This document shows, in pieces, positions 36,501 through 52,200 of a stretch of DNA of 64,000 bases. The position numbers and the translations under genes were made by a program. The notes under the pieces were generated by a model. It was not told the origin of the DNA. It worked only from the letters and a program-made list of their open reading frames with translations, and did not search any database. Each line of letters opens with the position of its first letter. Positions within the stretch are counted from its first letter, which is position 1. Source of the stretch: Mantis religiosa (Eukaryota > Arthropoda > Insecta > Mantodea > Mantidae); assembly GCA_030765055.1 (NCBI GenBank), contig CM060958.1:5405849-5469848 (forward strand). Direction: 5' to 3'.

Positions 36501-39500
36501 GTCCCATTTTAAACTCTACAACCAACATTTTAATTATTGTATATGAAGGGACAGAGCGAGGCTCATCACTAGTACTGGTACGTCACATTTTAAACTCTAC
36601 AACCAACCTTTTAATTATTGTATATGAATGGACAGAGCGAGGCTCATCACTAGTGCTCGTACGTCCCATTTTAAACTCTACAACCAACATTTTAATTATT
36701 GTATATGAAGGGACAGAGCGAGGCTCATCACTAGTGCTCGTACGTCCCATTTTAAACTCTACAACCAACCTTTTAATTATTGTATATGAAGGGACAGAGC
36801 GAGGCTCATCACTAGTACTCGTACGTCACATTTTAAACTCTACAACCAACATTTTAATTATTGTATATGAAGGGACAGAGCGAGGCTCATCACTAGTGCT
36901 CGTACGTCCCATTTTAAACTCTACAACCAACATTTTAATTATTGTAGATGAAGGGACAGAGCGAGGCTCATCACTAGTACTCGTACGTCACATTTTAAAC
37001 TCTACAACCAACATTTTAATTATTGTATATGAAGGGACAGAGCGAGGCTCATCACTAGTGCTCGTACGTCCCATTTTAAACTCTACAACCAACATTTTAA
37101 TTATTGTATATGAAGGGACAGAGTGAGGCTCATCACTAGTACTCGTACGTCCCATTTTAAACTCTACAACCAACCTTTTAATTATTGTATATGAAGGGAC
37201 AGAGTGAGGCTCATCACTAGTACTCGTACGTCCCATTTTAAACTCTACAACCAACCTTTTAATCATTGTACATGAAGGGACAGAGCGAGTCTCATCACTA
37301 GTGCTCGTACGTCCCATATTAAACTCTACAACCAACCTTTTAATCATTGTACATGAAGGTACAGAGCGAGGCTCATCACTAGTACTCGTACGTCCCATTT
37401 TAAACTCTACAACCAACCTTTTAATCATTGTACATGAAGGTACAGAGCGAGGCTCATCACTAGTACTCGTACGTCCCATTTTAAACTCTACAACCAACCT
37501 TTTAATCATTGTACATGAAGGTACAGAGCGAGGCTCATCACTAGAACTCGTACGTCCCATTTTAAACTCTACAACCAACCTTTTAATTATTGTACATGAA
37601 GATACAGAGCGAGGCTCATCACTAGTACTCGTACGTCCCATATTAAACTCTACAACCAACCTTTTAATCATTGTACATGAAGGTACAGAGCGAGGCTCAT
37701 CACTAGTACTCGTACGTCCCATTTTAAACTCTACAACCAACCTTTTAATTATTGTACATGAAGATACAGAGCGAGGCTCATCACTAGTGCTCGTACGTCT
37801 CATTTTAAACTCTACAACCAACCTTTTAATTATTGTATATGAAGGGACAGAGCGAGGCTCATCACTAGTGCTCGTACGTCCCATTTTAAACCCTACAACC
37901 AACCTTTTAATTATTGTATATGAAGGGACAGAGCGAGGCTCATCACTAGTACTCGTACGTCCCATTTTAAACTCTACAACCAACCTTTTAATTATTGTAC
38001 ATGAAGATACAGAGCGAGGCTCATCACTAGTGCTCGTACGTCTCATTTTAAACTCTACAACCAATCTTTTAATTATTGTATATGAAGGGACAGAGCGAGG
38101 CTCATCACTAGTGCTCGTACGTCCCATTTTAAACTCTACAACCAACCTTTTAATTATTGTATATGAAGGGACAGAGCGAGGCTCATCACTAGTGCTCGTA
38201 CGTCACATTTTAAACTGTACAACCAACCTTTTAATTATTGTATATGAAGGGACAGAGCGAGGCTCATCACTAGTGCTCGTACGTCCCATTTTAAACTCTA
38301 CAACCAACCTTTTAATTATTGTATATGAAGGGACAGAGCGAGGCTCATCACTAGTGCTCGTACGTCCCATTTTAAACTCTACAACCAACCTTTTAATCAT
38401 TGTACATGAAGGTACAGAGCGAGGCTCATCACTAGTGCTCGTACGTCCCATTTTAAACTCTACAACCAACCTTTTAATTATTGTACATGAAGATACAGAG
38501 CGAGGCTCATCACTAGTGCTCGTACGTCTCATTTTAAACTCTACAACCAACCTTTTTATTATTGTATATGAAGGGACAGAGCGAGGCTCATCACTAGTGC
38601 TCGTACGTCCCATTTTAAACTCTACAACCAGCCTTTTAATTATTGTATATGAAGGGACAGAGCGAGTCTCATCACTAGTACTCGTACGTCCCATTTTAAA
38701 CTCTACAACCAACCTTTTAATTATTGTACATGAAGATACAGAGCGAGGCTCATCACTAGTGCTCGTACGTCTCATTTTAAACTCTACAACCTATCTTTTA
38801 ATTATTGTACATGAAGATACAGAGCGAGGCTCATCACTAGTGCTCGTACGTCTCATTTTAAACTCTACAACCAATCTTTTAATTATTGTATATGAAGGGA
38901 CAGAGCGAGGCTCATCACTAGTGCTCGTACGTCCCATTTTAAACTCTACAACCAACCTTTTAATTATTGTACATGAAGATACAGAGCGAGGCTCATCACT
39001 AGTGCTCGTACGTCTCATTTTAAACTCTACAACCAACCTTTTAATTATTGTACATGAAGGGACAGAGCGAGGCTCATCACTAGTGCTCGTACGTCCCATT
39101 TTAAACTCTACAACCAACCTTTTAATTATTGTACATGAAGATACAGAGCGAGGCTCATCACTAGTGCTCGTACGTCCCATTTTAAACTCTACAACCAATC
39201 TTTTAATTATTGTATATGAAGGGACAGAGCGAGGCTCATCACTAGTGCTCGTACGTCCCATTTTAAACTCTACAACCAACCTTTTAATTATTGTATATGA
39301 AGGGACAGAGCGAGGCTCATCACTAGTACTCGTACGTCCCATTTTAAACTCTACAACCAACCTTTTAATCATTGTATATGAAGGGACAGAGCGAGGCTCA
39401 TCACTAGTACTCGTACGTCCCATTTTAAACTCTACAACCAACCTTTTAATTATTGTATATGAAGGGACAGAGCGAGGCTCATCACTAGTACTCGTACGTC

Positions 39501-42500
39501 CCATTTCAAACTCCACAACCAACCTTTTAATTATTGTATATGAAGGGACAGAGCGAGGCTCATCACTAGTGCTCGTACGTCCCATTTCAAACTCTACAAC
39601 CAACCTTTTAATTATTGTATATGAAGGGACAGAGCGAGGCTCATCACTAGTACTCGTACGTCCCATTTTAAACTCCACAACCAACCTTTTAATTATTGTA
39701 TATGAAGGGACAGAGCGAGGCTCATCACTAGTACTCGTACGTCCCATTTTAAACTCTACAACCAACCTTTTAATTATTGTATATGAAGGGACAGAGCGAG
39801 GCTCATCACTAGTGCTCGTACGTCCCATTTTAAACTCTACAACCAACATTTTAATTATTGTATATGAAGGGACAGAGCGAGGCTCATCACTAGTACTGGT
39901 ACGTCACATTTTAAACTCTACAACCAACCTTTTAATTATTGTATATGAATGGACAGAGCGAGGCTCATCACTAGTGCTCGTACGTCCCATTTTAAACTCT
40001 ACAACCAACATTTTAATTATTGTATATGAAGGGACAGAGCGAGGCTCATCACTAGTGCTCGTACGTCCCATTTTAAACTCTACAACCAACCTTTTAATTA
40101 TTGTATATGAAGGGACAGAGCGAGGCTCATCACTAGTACTCGTACGTCACATTTTAAACTCTACAACCAACATTTTAATTATTGTATATGAAGGGACAGA
40201 GCGAGGCTCATCACTAGTGCTCGTACGTCCCATTTTAAACTCTACAACCAACATTTTAATTATTGTAGATGAAGGGACAGAGCGAGGCTCATCACTAGTA
40301 CTCGTACGTCACATTTTAAACTCTACAACCAACATTTTAATTATTGTATATGAAGGGACAGAGCGAGGCTCATCACTAGTGCTCGTACGTCCCATTTTAA
40401 ACTCTACAACCAACATTTTAATTATTGTATATGAAGGGACAGAGTGAGGCTCATCACTAGTACTCGTACGTCCCATTTTAAACTCTACAACCAACCTTTT
40501 AATTATTGTATATGAAGGGACAGAGTGAGGCTCATCACTAGTACTCGTACGTCCCATTTTAAACTCTACAACCAACCTTTTAATCATTGTACATGAAGGG
40601 ACAGAGCGAGTCTCATCACTAGTGCTCGTACGTCCCATATTAAACTCTACAACCAACCTTTTAATCATTGTACATGAAGGTACAGAGCGAGGCTCATCAC
40701 TAGTACTCGTACGTCCCATTTTAAACTCTACAACCAACCTTTTAATCATTGTACATGAAGGTACAGAGCGAGGCTCATCACTAGTACTCGTACGTCCCAT
40801 TTTAAACTCTACAACCAACCTTTTAATCATTGTACATGAAGGTACAGAGCGAGGCTCATCACTAGAACTCGTACGTCCCATTTTAAACTCTACAACCAAC
40901 CTTTTAATTATTGTACATGAAGATACAGAGCGAGGCTCATCACTAGTACTCGTACGTCCCATATTAAACTCTACAACCAACCTTTTAATCATTGTACATG
41001 AAGGTACAGAGCGAGGCTCATCACTAGTACTCGTACGTCCCATTTTAAACTCTACAACCAACCTTTTAATTATTGTACATGAAGATACAGAGCGAGGCTC
41101 ATCACTAGTGCTCGTACGTCTCATTTTAAACTCTACAACCAACCTTTTAATTATTGTATATGAAGGGACAGAGCGAGGCTCATCACTAGTGCTCGTACGT
41201 CCCATTTTAAACCCTACAACCAACCTTTTAATTATTGTATATGAAGGGACAGAGCGAGGCTCATCACTAGTACTCGTACGTCCCATTTTAAACTCTACAA
41301 CCAACCTTTTAATTATTGTACATGAAGATACAGAGCGAGGCTCATCACTAGTGCTCGTACGTCTCATTTTAAACTCTACAACCAATCTTTTAATTATTGT
41401 ATATGAAGGGACAGAGCGAGGCTCATCACTAGTGCTCGTACGTCCCATTTTAAACTCTACAACCAACCTTTTAATTATTGTATATGAAGGGACAGAGCGA
41501 GGCTCATCACTAGTGCTCGTACGTCACATTTTAAACTGTACAACCAACCTTTTAATTATTGTATATGAAGGGACAGAGCGAGGCTCATCACTAGTGCTCG
41601 TACGTCCCATTTTAAACTCTACAACCAACCTTTTAATTATTGTATATGAAGGGACAGAGCGAGGCTCATCACTAGTGCTCGTACGTCCCATTTTAAACTC
41701 TACAACCAACCTTTTAATCATTGTACATGAAGGTACAGAGCGAGGCTCATCACTAGTGCTCGTACGTCCCATTTTAAACTCTACAACCAACCTTTTAATT
41801 ATTGTACATGAAGATACAGAGCGAGGCTCATCACTAGTGCTCGTACGTCTCATTTTAAACTCTACAACCAACCTTTTTATTATTGTATATGAAGGGACAG
41901 AGCGAGGCTCATCACTAGTGCTCGTACGTCCCATTTTAAACTCTACAACCAGCCTTTTAATTATTGTATATGAAGGGACAGAGCGAGTCTCATCACTAGT
42001 ACTCGTACGTCCCATTTTAAACTCTACAACCAACCTTTTAATTATTGTACATGAAGATACAGAGCGAGGCTCATCACTAGTGCTCGTACGTCTCATTTTA
42101 AACTCTACAACCTATCTTTTAATTATTGTACATGAAGATACAGAGCGAGGCTCATCACTAGTGCTCGTACGTCTCATTTTAAACTCTACAACCAATCTTT
42201 TAATTATTGTATATGAAGGGACAGAGCGAGGCTCATCACTAGTGCTCGTACGTCCCATTTTAAACTCTACAACCAACCTTTTAATTATTGTACATGAAGA
42301 TACAGAGCGAGGCTCATCACTAGTGCTCGTACGTCTCATTTTAAACTCTACAACCAACCTTTTAATTATTGTACATGAAGGGACAGAGCGAGGCTCATCA
42401 CTAGTGCTCGTACGTCCCATTTTAAACTCTACAACCAACCTTTTAATTATTGTACATGAAGATACAGAGCGAGGCTCATCACTAGTGCTCGTACGTCCCA

Positions 42501-45500
42501 TTTTAAACTCTACAACCAATCTTTTAATTATTGTATATGAAGGGACAGAGCGAGGCTCATCACTAGTGCTCGTACGTCCCATTTTAAACTCTACAACCAA
42601 CCTTTTAATTATTGTATATGAAGGGACAGAGCGAGGCTCATCACTAGTGCTCGTACGTCCCATTTTAAACTCTACAACCAACCTTTTAATTATTGTATAT
42701 GAAGATACAGAGCGAGGCTCATCACTGGTGCTCGTACGTCACATTTTAAACTCTACAACCAACCTTTTAATTATTGTATATGAAGGAAGAGAGTGAGGCT
42801 CATCACTAGTACTCGTACGTCCCATTTTAAACTCTACAACCAACCTTTTAATTATTGAATATGAAGGGACAGAGCGAGGCTCACAACTAGTACTCGTACG
42901 TCACATTTTAAACTCTACAACCAACCTTTTAATTATTGTATATGAAGGGACAGAGCGAGGCTCATCACTAGTGCTCGTACGTCCCATTTCAAACTCTACA
43001 ACCAACCTTTTAATTATTGTATATGAAGGGACAGAGCGAGGCTCATCACTAGTACTCGTACGTCCCATTTTAAACTCCACAACCAACCTTTTAATTATTG
43101 TATATGAAGGGACAGAGCGAGGCTCATCACTAGTACTCGTACGTCCCATTTTAAACTCTACAACCAACCTTTTAATTATTGTATATGAAGGGACAGAGCG
43201 AGGCTCATCACTAGTGCTCGTACGTCCCATTTTAAACTCTACAACCAACATTTTAATTATTGTATATGAAGGGACAGAGCGAGGCTCATCACTAGTACTG
43301 GTACGTCACATTTTAAACTCTACAACCAACCTTTTAATTATTGTATATGAAGGGACAGAGCGAGGCTCATCACTAGTGCTCGTACGTCCCATTTTAAACT
43401 CTACAACCAACCTTTTAATCATTGTATATGAAGGTACAGAGGGAGGCTCATCACTAGTGCTCGTACGTCCCATTTTAAACTCTACAACCAACCTTTTAAT
43501 CATTGTACATGTAGGTACAGAGGGAGGCTCATCACTAGTGCTCGTACGTCCCATTTTAAACTCTACAACCAACCTTTTAATTATTGTATATGAAGGGACA
43601 GAGTGAGGCTCATCACTAGTACTCGTACGTCCCATATTAAACTCTACAACCAACCTTTTAATTATTGTATATGAAGGGACAGAGCGAGGCTCATCACAAG
43701 TGCTCGTACGTCCCATTTTAAACTCTACAACCAACCTTTTAATTATTGTATATGAAGGGACAGAGCGAGGCTCATCACTAGTACTCGTACGTCCCATTTT
43801 AAACTCTACAACCAACCTTTTAATTATTGTATATGAAGGGACAGAGCGAGGCTCATCACAAGTGCTCGTACGTCCCATTTTAAACTCTACAACCAACCTT
43901 TTAATTATTGTATATGAAGGGACAGAGCGAGGCTCATTACAAGTGCTCGTACGTCCCATTTTAAACTTTACAACCAACCTTTTAATTATTGTATATGAAG
44001 GGACAGAGCGAGGCTCACCACTAGTACTCGTACGTCACAGTTTAAACTCTACAACCAACCTTTTAATTATTGTATATGAAGGGACAGAGTGAGGCTCACC
44101 ACTAGTACTCGTACGTCACATTTTAAACTTTACAACCAACCTTTTAATTATTGTATATGAAGGGACAGAGTGAGGCTCATCACTAGTACTCGTACGTCAC
44201 ATTTTAAACTCTACAACCAACCTTTTAATTATTGTATATGAAGGGACAGAGCGAGGCTCATCACTAGTACTCGTACGTCCCATTTTAAACTCTACAACCA
44301 ACCTTTTAATTATTGTATATGAAGGGACAGAGCGAGGCTCATCACAAGTGCTCGTACGTCCCATTTTAAACTCTACAACCAACCTTTTAATTATTGTATA
44401 TGAAGGGACAGAGCGAGGCTCATCACAAGTGCTCGTACGTCCCATTTTAAACTCTACAACCAACCTTTTAATTATTGTATATGAAGGGACAGAGCGAGGC
44501 TCATCACTAGTGCTCGTACGTCCCATTTTAAACTCTACAACCAACCTTTTAATTATTGTACATGAAGGTACAGAGCGAGGCTCATCACTAGTGCTCGTAC
44601 GTCCCATTTTAAACTCTACAACCAACCTTTTAATTATTGTACATGAAGGTACAGAGCGAGGCTCATCACTAGTGCTCGTACGTCCCATTTTAAACTCTAC
44701 AACCAACCTTTTAATTATTGTACATGAAGGTACAGAGCGAGGCTCATCACTAGTACTCGTACGTCCCATTTTAAACTCTACAACCAACCTTTTAATTATT
44801 GTATATGAAGGGACAGAGCGAGGCTCATCACTAGTACTCGTACGTCCCATTTTAAACTCTACAACCAACCTTTTAATTATTGTACATGAAGGTACAGAGC
44901 GAGGCTCATCACTAGTGCTCGTACGTCCCATTTTAAACTCTACAACCAACCTTTTAATTATTGTACATGAAGGTACAGAGCGAGGCTCATCACTAGTGCT
45001 CGTACGTCCCATTTTAAACTCTACAACCAACCTTTTAATTATTGTATATGAAGGGACAGAGCGAGGCTCAGCACTAGTACTCGTACGTCCCATTTTAAAC
45101 TCTATAACCAACCTTTTAACCATTGTATATGAAGGTACAGAGCGAGGCTCATCACTAGCACTCGTACGTCCCATTTTAAACTCTACAACCAACCTTTTAA
45201 TTATTGTATATGAAGGGACAGAGCGAGGCTCATCACTAGTACTCGTACGTCCCATTTCAAACTCCACAACCAACCTTTTAATTATTGTATATGAAGGGAC
45301 AGAGCGAGGCTCATCACTAGTACTCGTACGTCCCATTTCAAACTCTACAACCAACCTTTTAATTATTGTATATGAAGGGACAGAGCGAGGCTCATCACTA
45401 GTACTCGTACGTCCCATTTTAAACTCTACAACCAACCTTTTAATCATTGTATATGAAGGGACAGAGCGAGGCTCATCACTAGTACTCGTACGTCCCATTT

Positions 45501-48090
45501 TAAACTCTACAACCAACCTTTTAATTATTGTATATGAAGGGACAGAGCGAGGCTCATCACTAGTACTCGTACGTCCCATTTCAAACTCCACAACCAACCT
45601 TTTAATTATTGTATATGAAGGGACAGAGCGAGGCTCATCACTAGTGCTCGTACGTCCCATTTCAAACTCTACAACCAACCTTTTAATTATTGTATATGAA
45701 GGGACAGAGCGAGGCTCATCACTAGTACTCGTACGTCCCATTTTAAACTCTACAACCAACCTTTTAATTATTGTATATGAAGGGACAGAGCGAGGCTCAT
45801 CACTAGTGCTCGTACGTCCCATTTTAAACTCTACAACCAACATTTTAATTATTGTATATGAAGGGACAGAGCGAGGCTCATCACTAGTACTGGTACGTCA
45901 CATTTTAAACTCTACAACCAACCTTTTAATTATTGTATATGAAGGGACAGAGCGAGGCTCATCACTAGTGCTCGTACGTCCCATTTTAAACTCTACAACC
46001 AACATTTTAATTATTGTATATGAAGGGACAGAGCGAGGCTCATCACTAGTGCTCGTACGTCCCATTTTAAACTCTACAACCAACCTTTTAATTATTGTAT
46101 ATGAAGGGACAGAGCGAGGCTCATCACTAGTACTCGTACGTCACATTTTAAACTCTACAACCAACATTTTAATTATTGTATATGAAGGGACAGAGCGAGG
46201 CTCATCACTAGTGCTCGTACGTCCCATTTTAAACTCTACAACCAACATTTTAATTATTGTATATGAAGGGACAGAGCGAGGCTCATCACTAGTACTCGTA
46301 CGTCACATTTTAAACTCTACAACCAACATTTTAATTATTGTATATGAAGGGACAGAGCGAGGCTCATCACTAGTGCTCGTACGTCCCATTTTAAACTCTA
46401 CAACCAACATTTTAATTATTGTATATGAAGGGACAGAGTGAGGCTCATCACTAGTACTCGTACGTCCCATTTTAAACTCTACAACCAACCTTTTAATTAT
46501 TGTATATGAAGGGACAGAGTGAGGCTCATCACTAGTACTCGTACGTCCCATTTTAAACTCTACAACCAACCTTTTAATCATTGTACATGAAGGGACAGAG
46601 CGAGTCTCATCACTAGTGCTCGTACGTCCCATATTAAACTCTACAACCAACCTTTTAATCATTGTACATGAAGGTACAGAGCGAGGCTCATCACTAGTAC
46701 TCGTACGTCCCATTTTAAACTCTACAACCAACCTTTTAATCATTGTACATGAAGGTACAGAGCGAGGCTCATCACTAGTACTCGTACGTCCCATTTTAAA
46801 CTCTACAACCAACCTTTTAATCATTGTACATGAAGGTACAGAGCGAGGCTCATCACTAGTACTCGTACGTCCCATTTTAAACTCTACAACCAACCTTTTA
46901 ATTATTGTACATGAAGATACAGAGCGAGGCTCATCACTAGTACTCGTACGTCCCATATTAAACTCTACAACCAACCTTTTAATCATTGTACATGAAGGTA
47001 CAGAGCGAGGCTCATCACTAGTACTCGTACGTCCCATTTTAAACTCTACAACCAACCTTTTAATTATTGTACATGAAGATACAGAGCGAGGCTCATCACT
47101 AGTGCTCGTACGTCTCATTTTAAACTCTACAACCAACCTTTTAATTATTGTATATGAAGGGACAGAGCGAGGCTCATCACTAGTGCTCGTACGTCCCATT
47201 TTAAACCCTACAACCAACCTTTTAATTATTGTATATGAAGGGACAGAGCGAGGCTCATCACTAGTACTCGTACGTCCCATTTTAAACTCTACAACCAACC
47301 TTTTAATTATTGTACATGAAGATACAGAGCGAGGCTCATCACTAGTGCTCGTACGTCTCATTTTAAACTCTACAACCAATCTTTTAATTATTGTATATGA
47401 AGGGACAGAGCGAGGCTCATCACTAGTGCTCGTACGTCCCATTTTAAACTCTACAACCAACCTTTTAATTATTGTATATGAAGGGACAGAGCGAGGCTCA
47501 TCACTAGTGCTCGTACGTCACATTTTAAACTGTACAACCAACCTTTTAATTATTGTATATGAAGGGACAGAGCGAGGCTCATCACTAGTGCTCGTACGTC
47601 CCATTTTAAACTCTACAACCAACCTTTTAATTATTGTATATGAAGGGACAGAGCGAGGCTCATCACTAGTGCTCGTACGTCCCATTTTAAACTCTACAAC
47701 CAACCTTTTAATCATTGTACATGAAGGTACAGAGCGAGGCTCATCACTAGTGCTCGTACGTCCCATTTTAAACTCTACAACCAACCTTTTAATTATTGTA
47801 CATGAAGATACAGAGCGAGGCTCATCACTAGTGCTCGTACGTCTCATTTTAAACTCTACAACCAACCGTTTTATTATTGTATATGAAGGGACAGAGCGAG
47901 GCTCATCACTAGTGCTCGTACGTCCCATTTTAAACTCTACAACCAGCCTTTTAATTATTGTATATGAAGGGACAGAGCGAGGCTCATCACTAGTACTCGT
48001 ACGTCCCATTTTAAACTCTACAACCAACCTTTTAATTATTGTACATGAAGATACAGAGCGAGGCTCATCACTAGTGCTCGTACGTCTCAT
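33586..48090. repeat. 115-unit (9,315-bp) higher-order duplication in array B
   Basis: Patterns at 33586-33936, 33991-34662, 34882-36528, 36583-36768, 36988-38145 and 38203-38775 all recur exactly 9,315 bp (115 x 81) to the right, at 42901, 43306, 44197, 45898, 46303 and 47518. Between the two copies, 37301 onward is also repeated from 40622 (3,321 bp = 41 units). The 30983-33481 pattern recurs at 46616-49114 (15,633 bp = 193 units). Confidence 0.85.
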
Positions 48091-49218
48091 TTTAAACTCT
48101 ACAACCTATCTTTTAATTATTGTACATGAAGATACAGAGCGAGGCTCATCACTAGTGCTCGTACGTCTCATTTTAAACTCTACAACCAATCTTTTAATTG
48201 TTGTATATGAAGGGACAGAGCGAGGCTCATCACTAGTGCTCGTACGTCCCATTTTAAACTCTACAACCAACCTTTTAATTATTGTACATGAAGATACAGA
48301 GCGAGGCTCATCACTAGTGCTCGTACGTCTCATTTTAAACTCTACAACCAACCTTTTAATTATTGTACATGAAGGGACAGAGCGAGGCTCATCACTAGTG
48401 CTCGTACGTCCCATTTTAAACTCTACAACCAACCTTTTAATTATTGTATATGAAGGGACACAGCGAGGCTCATCACTAGTACTCGTACGTCCCATTTTAA
48501 ACTCTACAACCAACCTTTTAATTATTGTATATGAAGGGACAGAGCGAGGCTCATCACTAGTGCTCGTACGTCCCATTTTAAACTCTACAACCAACCTTTT
48601 AATTATTGTACATGAAGATACAGAGCGAGGCTCATCACTAGTGCTCGTACGTCTCATTTTAAACTCTACAACCAATCTTTTAATTATTGTATATGAAGGG
48701 ACAGAGCGAGGCTCATCACTAGTGCTCGTACGTCCCATTTTAAACTCTACAACCAACCTTTTAATTATTGTACATGAAGATACAGAGCGAGGCTCATCAC
48801 TAGTGCTCGTACGTCTCATTTTAAACTCTACAACCAATCTTTTAATTATTGTATATGAAGGGACAGAGCGAGGCTCATCACTAGTGCTCGTACGTCCCAT
48901 TTTAAACTCTACAACCAACCTTTTAATTATTGTATATGAAGGGACAGAGCGAGGCTCATCACTAGTGCTCGTACGTCCCATTTTAAACTCTACAACCAAC
49001 CTTTTAATTATTGTATATGAAGATACAGAGCGAGGCTCATCACTGGTGCTCGTACGTCACATTTTAAACTCTACAACCAACCTTTTAATTATTGTATATG
49101 AAGGAAGAGAGTGAGGCTCATCACTAGTACTCGTACGTCCCATTTTAAACTCTACAACCAACCTTTTAATTATTGTATATGAAGGGACAGAGCGAGGCTC
49201 ATCACTAGTACTCGTACG

Positions 49219-52200
49219 TCACATTTTAAACTCTACAACCAACCTTTTAATTATTGTATATGAAGGGACAGAGCGAGGCTCATCACTAGTGCTCGTACGT
49301 CCCATTTTAAACTCTACAACCAACCTTTTAATTATTGTATATGAAGTGACAGAGCGAGGCTCATCACTAGTACTCGTACGTCCCATTTTAAACTCTACAA
49401 CCAACCTTTTAATTATTGTATATGAAGGGACAGAGCGAGGCTCATCACTAGTACTCGTACGTCCCATTTTAAACTCTACAACCAACCTTTTAATTATTGT
49501 ATATGAAGGGACAGAGCGAGGCTCATCACTGGTACTCGTACGTCCCATTTTAAACTCTACAACCAACCTTTTAATTATTGTATATGAAGGGACAGAGCGA
49601 GGCTCATCACTAGTACTCGTATTTCCCATTTTAAACTCTACAACCAACCTTTTAATTAGTGTATATGAAGGGACAGAGCGAGGCTCATCACTAGTACTCG
49701 TACGTCCCATTTTAAACTCTACAACCAACCTTTTAATTATTGTATATGAAGGGACAGAGCGAGGCTCATCACTAGTACTCGTACGTCCCATTTTAAACTC
49801 TACAACCAACCTTTTAATTATTGTATATGAAGGGACAGAGCGAGGCTCATCACTAGTACTCGTACGTCCCATTTTAAACTCTACAACCAACCTTTTAATT
49901 ATTGTATATGAAGGGACAGAGCGAGGCTCATCACTAGTACTCGTACGTCCCATTTTAAACTCTACAACCAACCTTTTAATTATTGTATATGAAGGGACAG
50001 AGCGAGGCTCATCACTAGTACTCGTACGTCCCATTTTAAACTCTACAACCAACCTTTTAATTATTGTATATGGAGGGACAGAGTGAGACTCATCACTAGT
50101 ACTCGTACGTCCCATTTTAAATTCTACAACCAACCTTTTAATTATTGTATATGAAGGGACAGAGCGAGGCTCATCACTAGTACTCGTACGTCACATTTTA
50201 AACTCTACAACGAACCTTTTAATTATTGTATATGAAGGGACAGAGCGAGGCTCATCACTAGTGCTCGTACGTCCCATTTTAAACTCTACAACCAGCCTTT
50301 TAATTATTGTATATGAAGGGACAGAGCGAGGGTCATCACTAGTACTCGTACGTCCCATTTTAAACTCTACAACCAACCTTTTAATTATTGTATATGAAGG
50401 GACAGAGCGAGGGTCATCACTAGTACTCGTACGTCCCATTTTAAACTCTACAACCAGCCTTTTAATTATTGTATATGAAGGGACAGAGCGAGGGTCATCA
50501 CTAGTACTCGTACGTCCCATTTTAAACTCTACAACCAACCTTTTAATTATTGTATATGAAGGGACAGAGCGAGGCTCATCACTAGTGCCCGTACGTCCCA
50601 TTTTAAACTCTACAACCAGCCTTTTAATTATTGTATATGAAGGGACAGAGCGAGGGTCATCACTAGTACTCGTACGTCACATTTTAAACTCTACAACCAG
50701 CCTTTTAATTATTGTATATGAAGGGACAGAGCGAGGCTCATCACTAGCACTCGTACGTCCCATTTTAAACTCTACAACCAACCTTTTAATTATTGTATAT
50801 GAAGGGACAGAGCGAGGCTCATCACTAGTACTCGTACGTCCCATTTTAAACTCTACAACCAACCTTTTAATTATTGTATATGAAGGAAGAGAGTGAGGCT
50901 CATCACTAGTACTCGTACGTCCCATTTTAAACTCTACAACCAACCTTTTAATTATTGTATATGAAGGGACAGAGCGAGGCTCATCACTAGTACTCGTACG
51001 TCCCATTTTAAACTCTACAACCAACCTTTTAATTATTGTATATCAAGGGACAGAGCGAGGCTCATCACTAGTACTCGTACGTCCCATTTTAAACTCTACA
51101 ACCAACCTTTTAATTATTGTATATGAAGGGACAGAGCGAGGCTCATCACTAGTACTCGTACGTCCCATTTTAAACTCTACAACCAACCTTTTAATTATTG
51201 TATATGAAGGGACAGACGGAGGCTCATCACTAGCACTCGTACGTCCCATTTTAAACTCTACAACCAACCTTTTAATTATTGTATATGAAGGGACAGAGCG
51301 AGGTTCATCACTGGTACTCGTACGTCCCATTTTAAACTCTACAACCAACCTTTTAATTATTGTATATGAAGGGACAGAGTGAGGTTCATCACTAGCACTC
51401 GTACGTCCCATTTTAAACTCTACAACCATCCTTTTAATTATTGTATATGAAGGGACAGAGTGAGGTTCATCACTAGCACTCGTACGTCCCATTTTAAACT
51501 CTACAACCAACCTTTTAATTATTGTATATGAAGGGACAGAGTGAGGCTCATCACTAGCACTCGTACGTCCCATTTTAAACTCTACAACCAACCTTTTAAT
51601 TATTGTATATGAAGGGACAGAGCGAGGCTCATCACTAGTACTCGTACGTCCCATTTTAAACTCTACAACCAACCTTTTAATTATTGTATATGAAGGGACA
51701 GAGTGAGGCTCATCACTAGCACTCGTACGTCCCATTTTAAACTCTACAACCAACCTTTTAATTATTGTATATGAAGGGACAGAGCGAGGTTCATCACTGG
51801 TACTCGTACGTCCCATTTTAAACTCTACAACCAACCTTTTAATTATTGTATATGAAGGGACAGAGTGAGGTTCATCACTAGCACTCGTACGTCCCATTTT
51901 AAACTCTACAACCAACCTTTTAATTATTGTATATGAAGGGACAGAGTGAGGTTCATCACTAGCACTCGTACGTCCCATTTTAAACTCTACAACCAACCTT
52001 TTAATTATTGTATATGAAGGGACAGAGTGAGGCTCATCACTAGCACTCGTACGTCCCATTTTAAACTCTACAACCAACCTTTTAATTATTGTATATGAAG
52101 GGACAGAGCGAGGCTCATCACTAGTACTCGTACGTCCCATTTTAAACTCTACAACCAACCTTTTAATTATTGTATATGAAGGGACAGAGCGAGGCTCATC

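Noticed and set aside
20626..49114. Treating the multi-kilobase near-identical blocks as certain biology
   Set aside because: The same pattern could come from assembly duplication in a long array. It is reported with that caveat.
17726..50896. Plus-strand open frames (LVRPILNSTTNLLIIVYEG repeats) as membrane or secreted repeat proteins
   Set aside because: The hydrophobic pattern is the antisense reading of the mariner segment. Frames open and close with single base variants, with no promoter or terminal domains.
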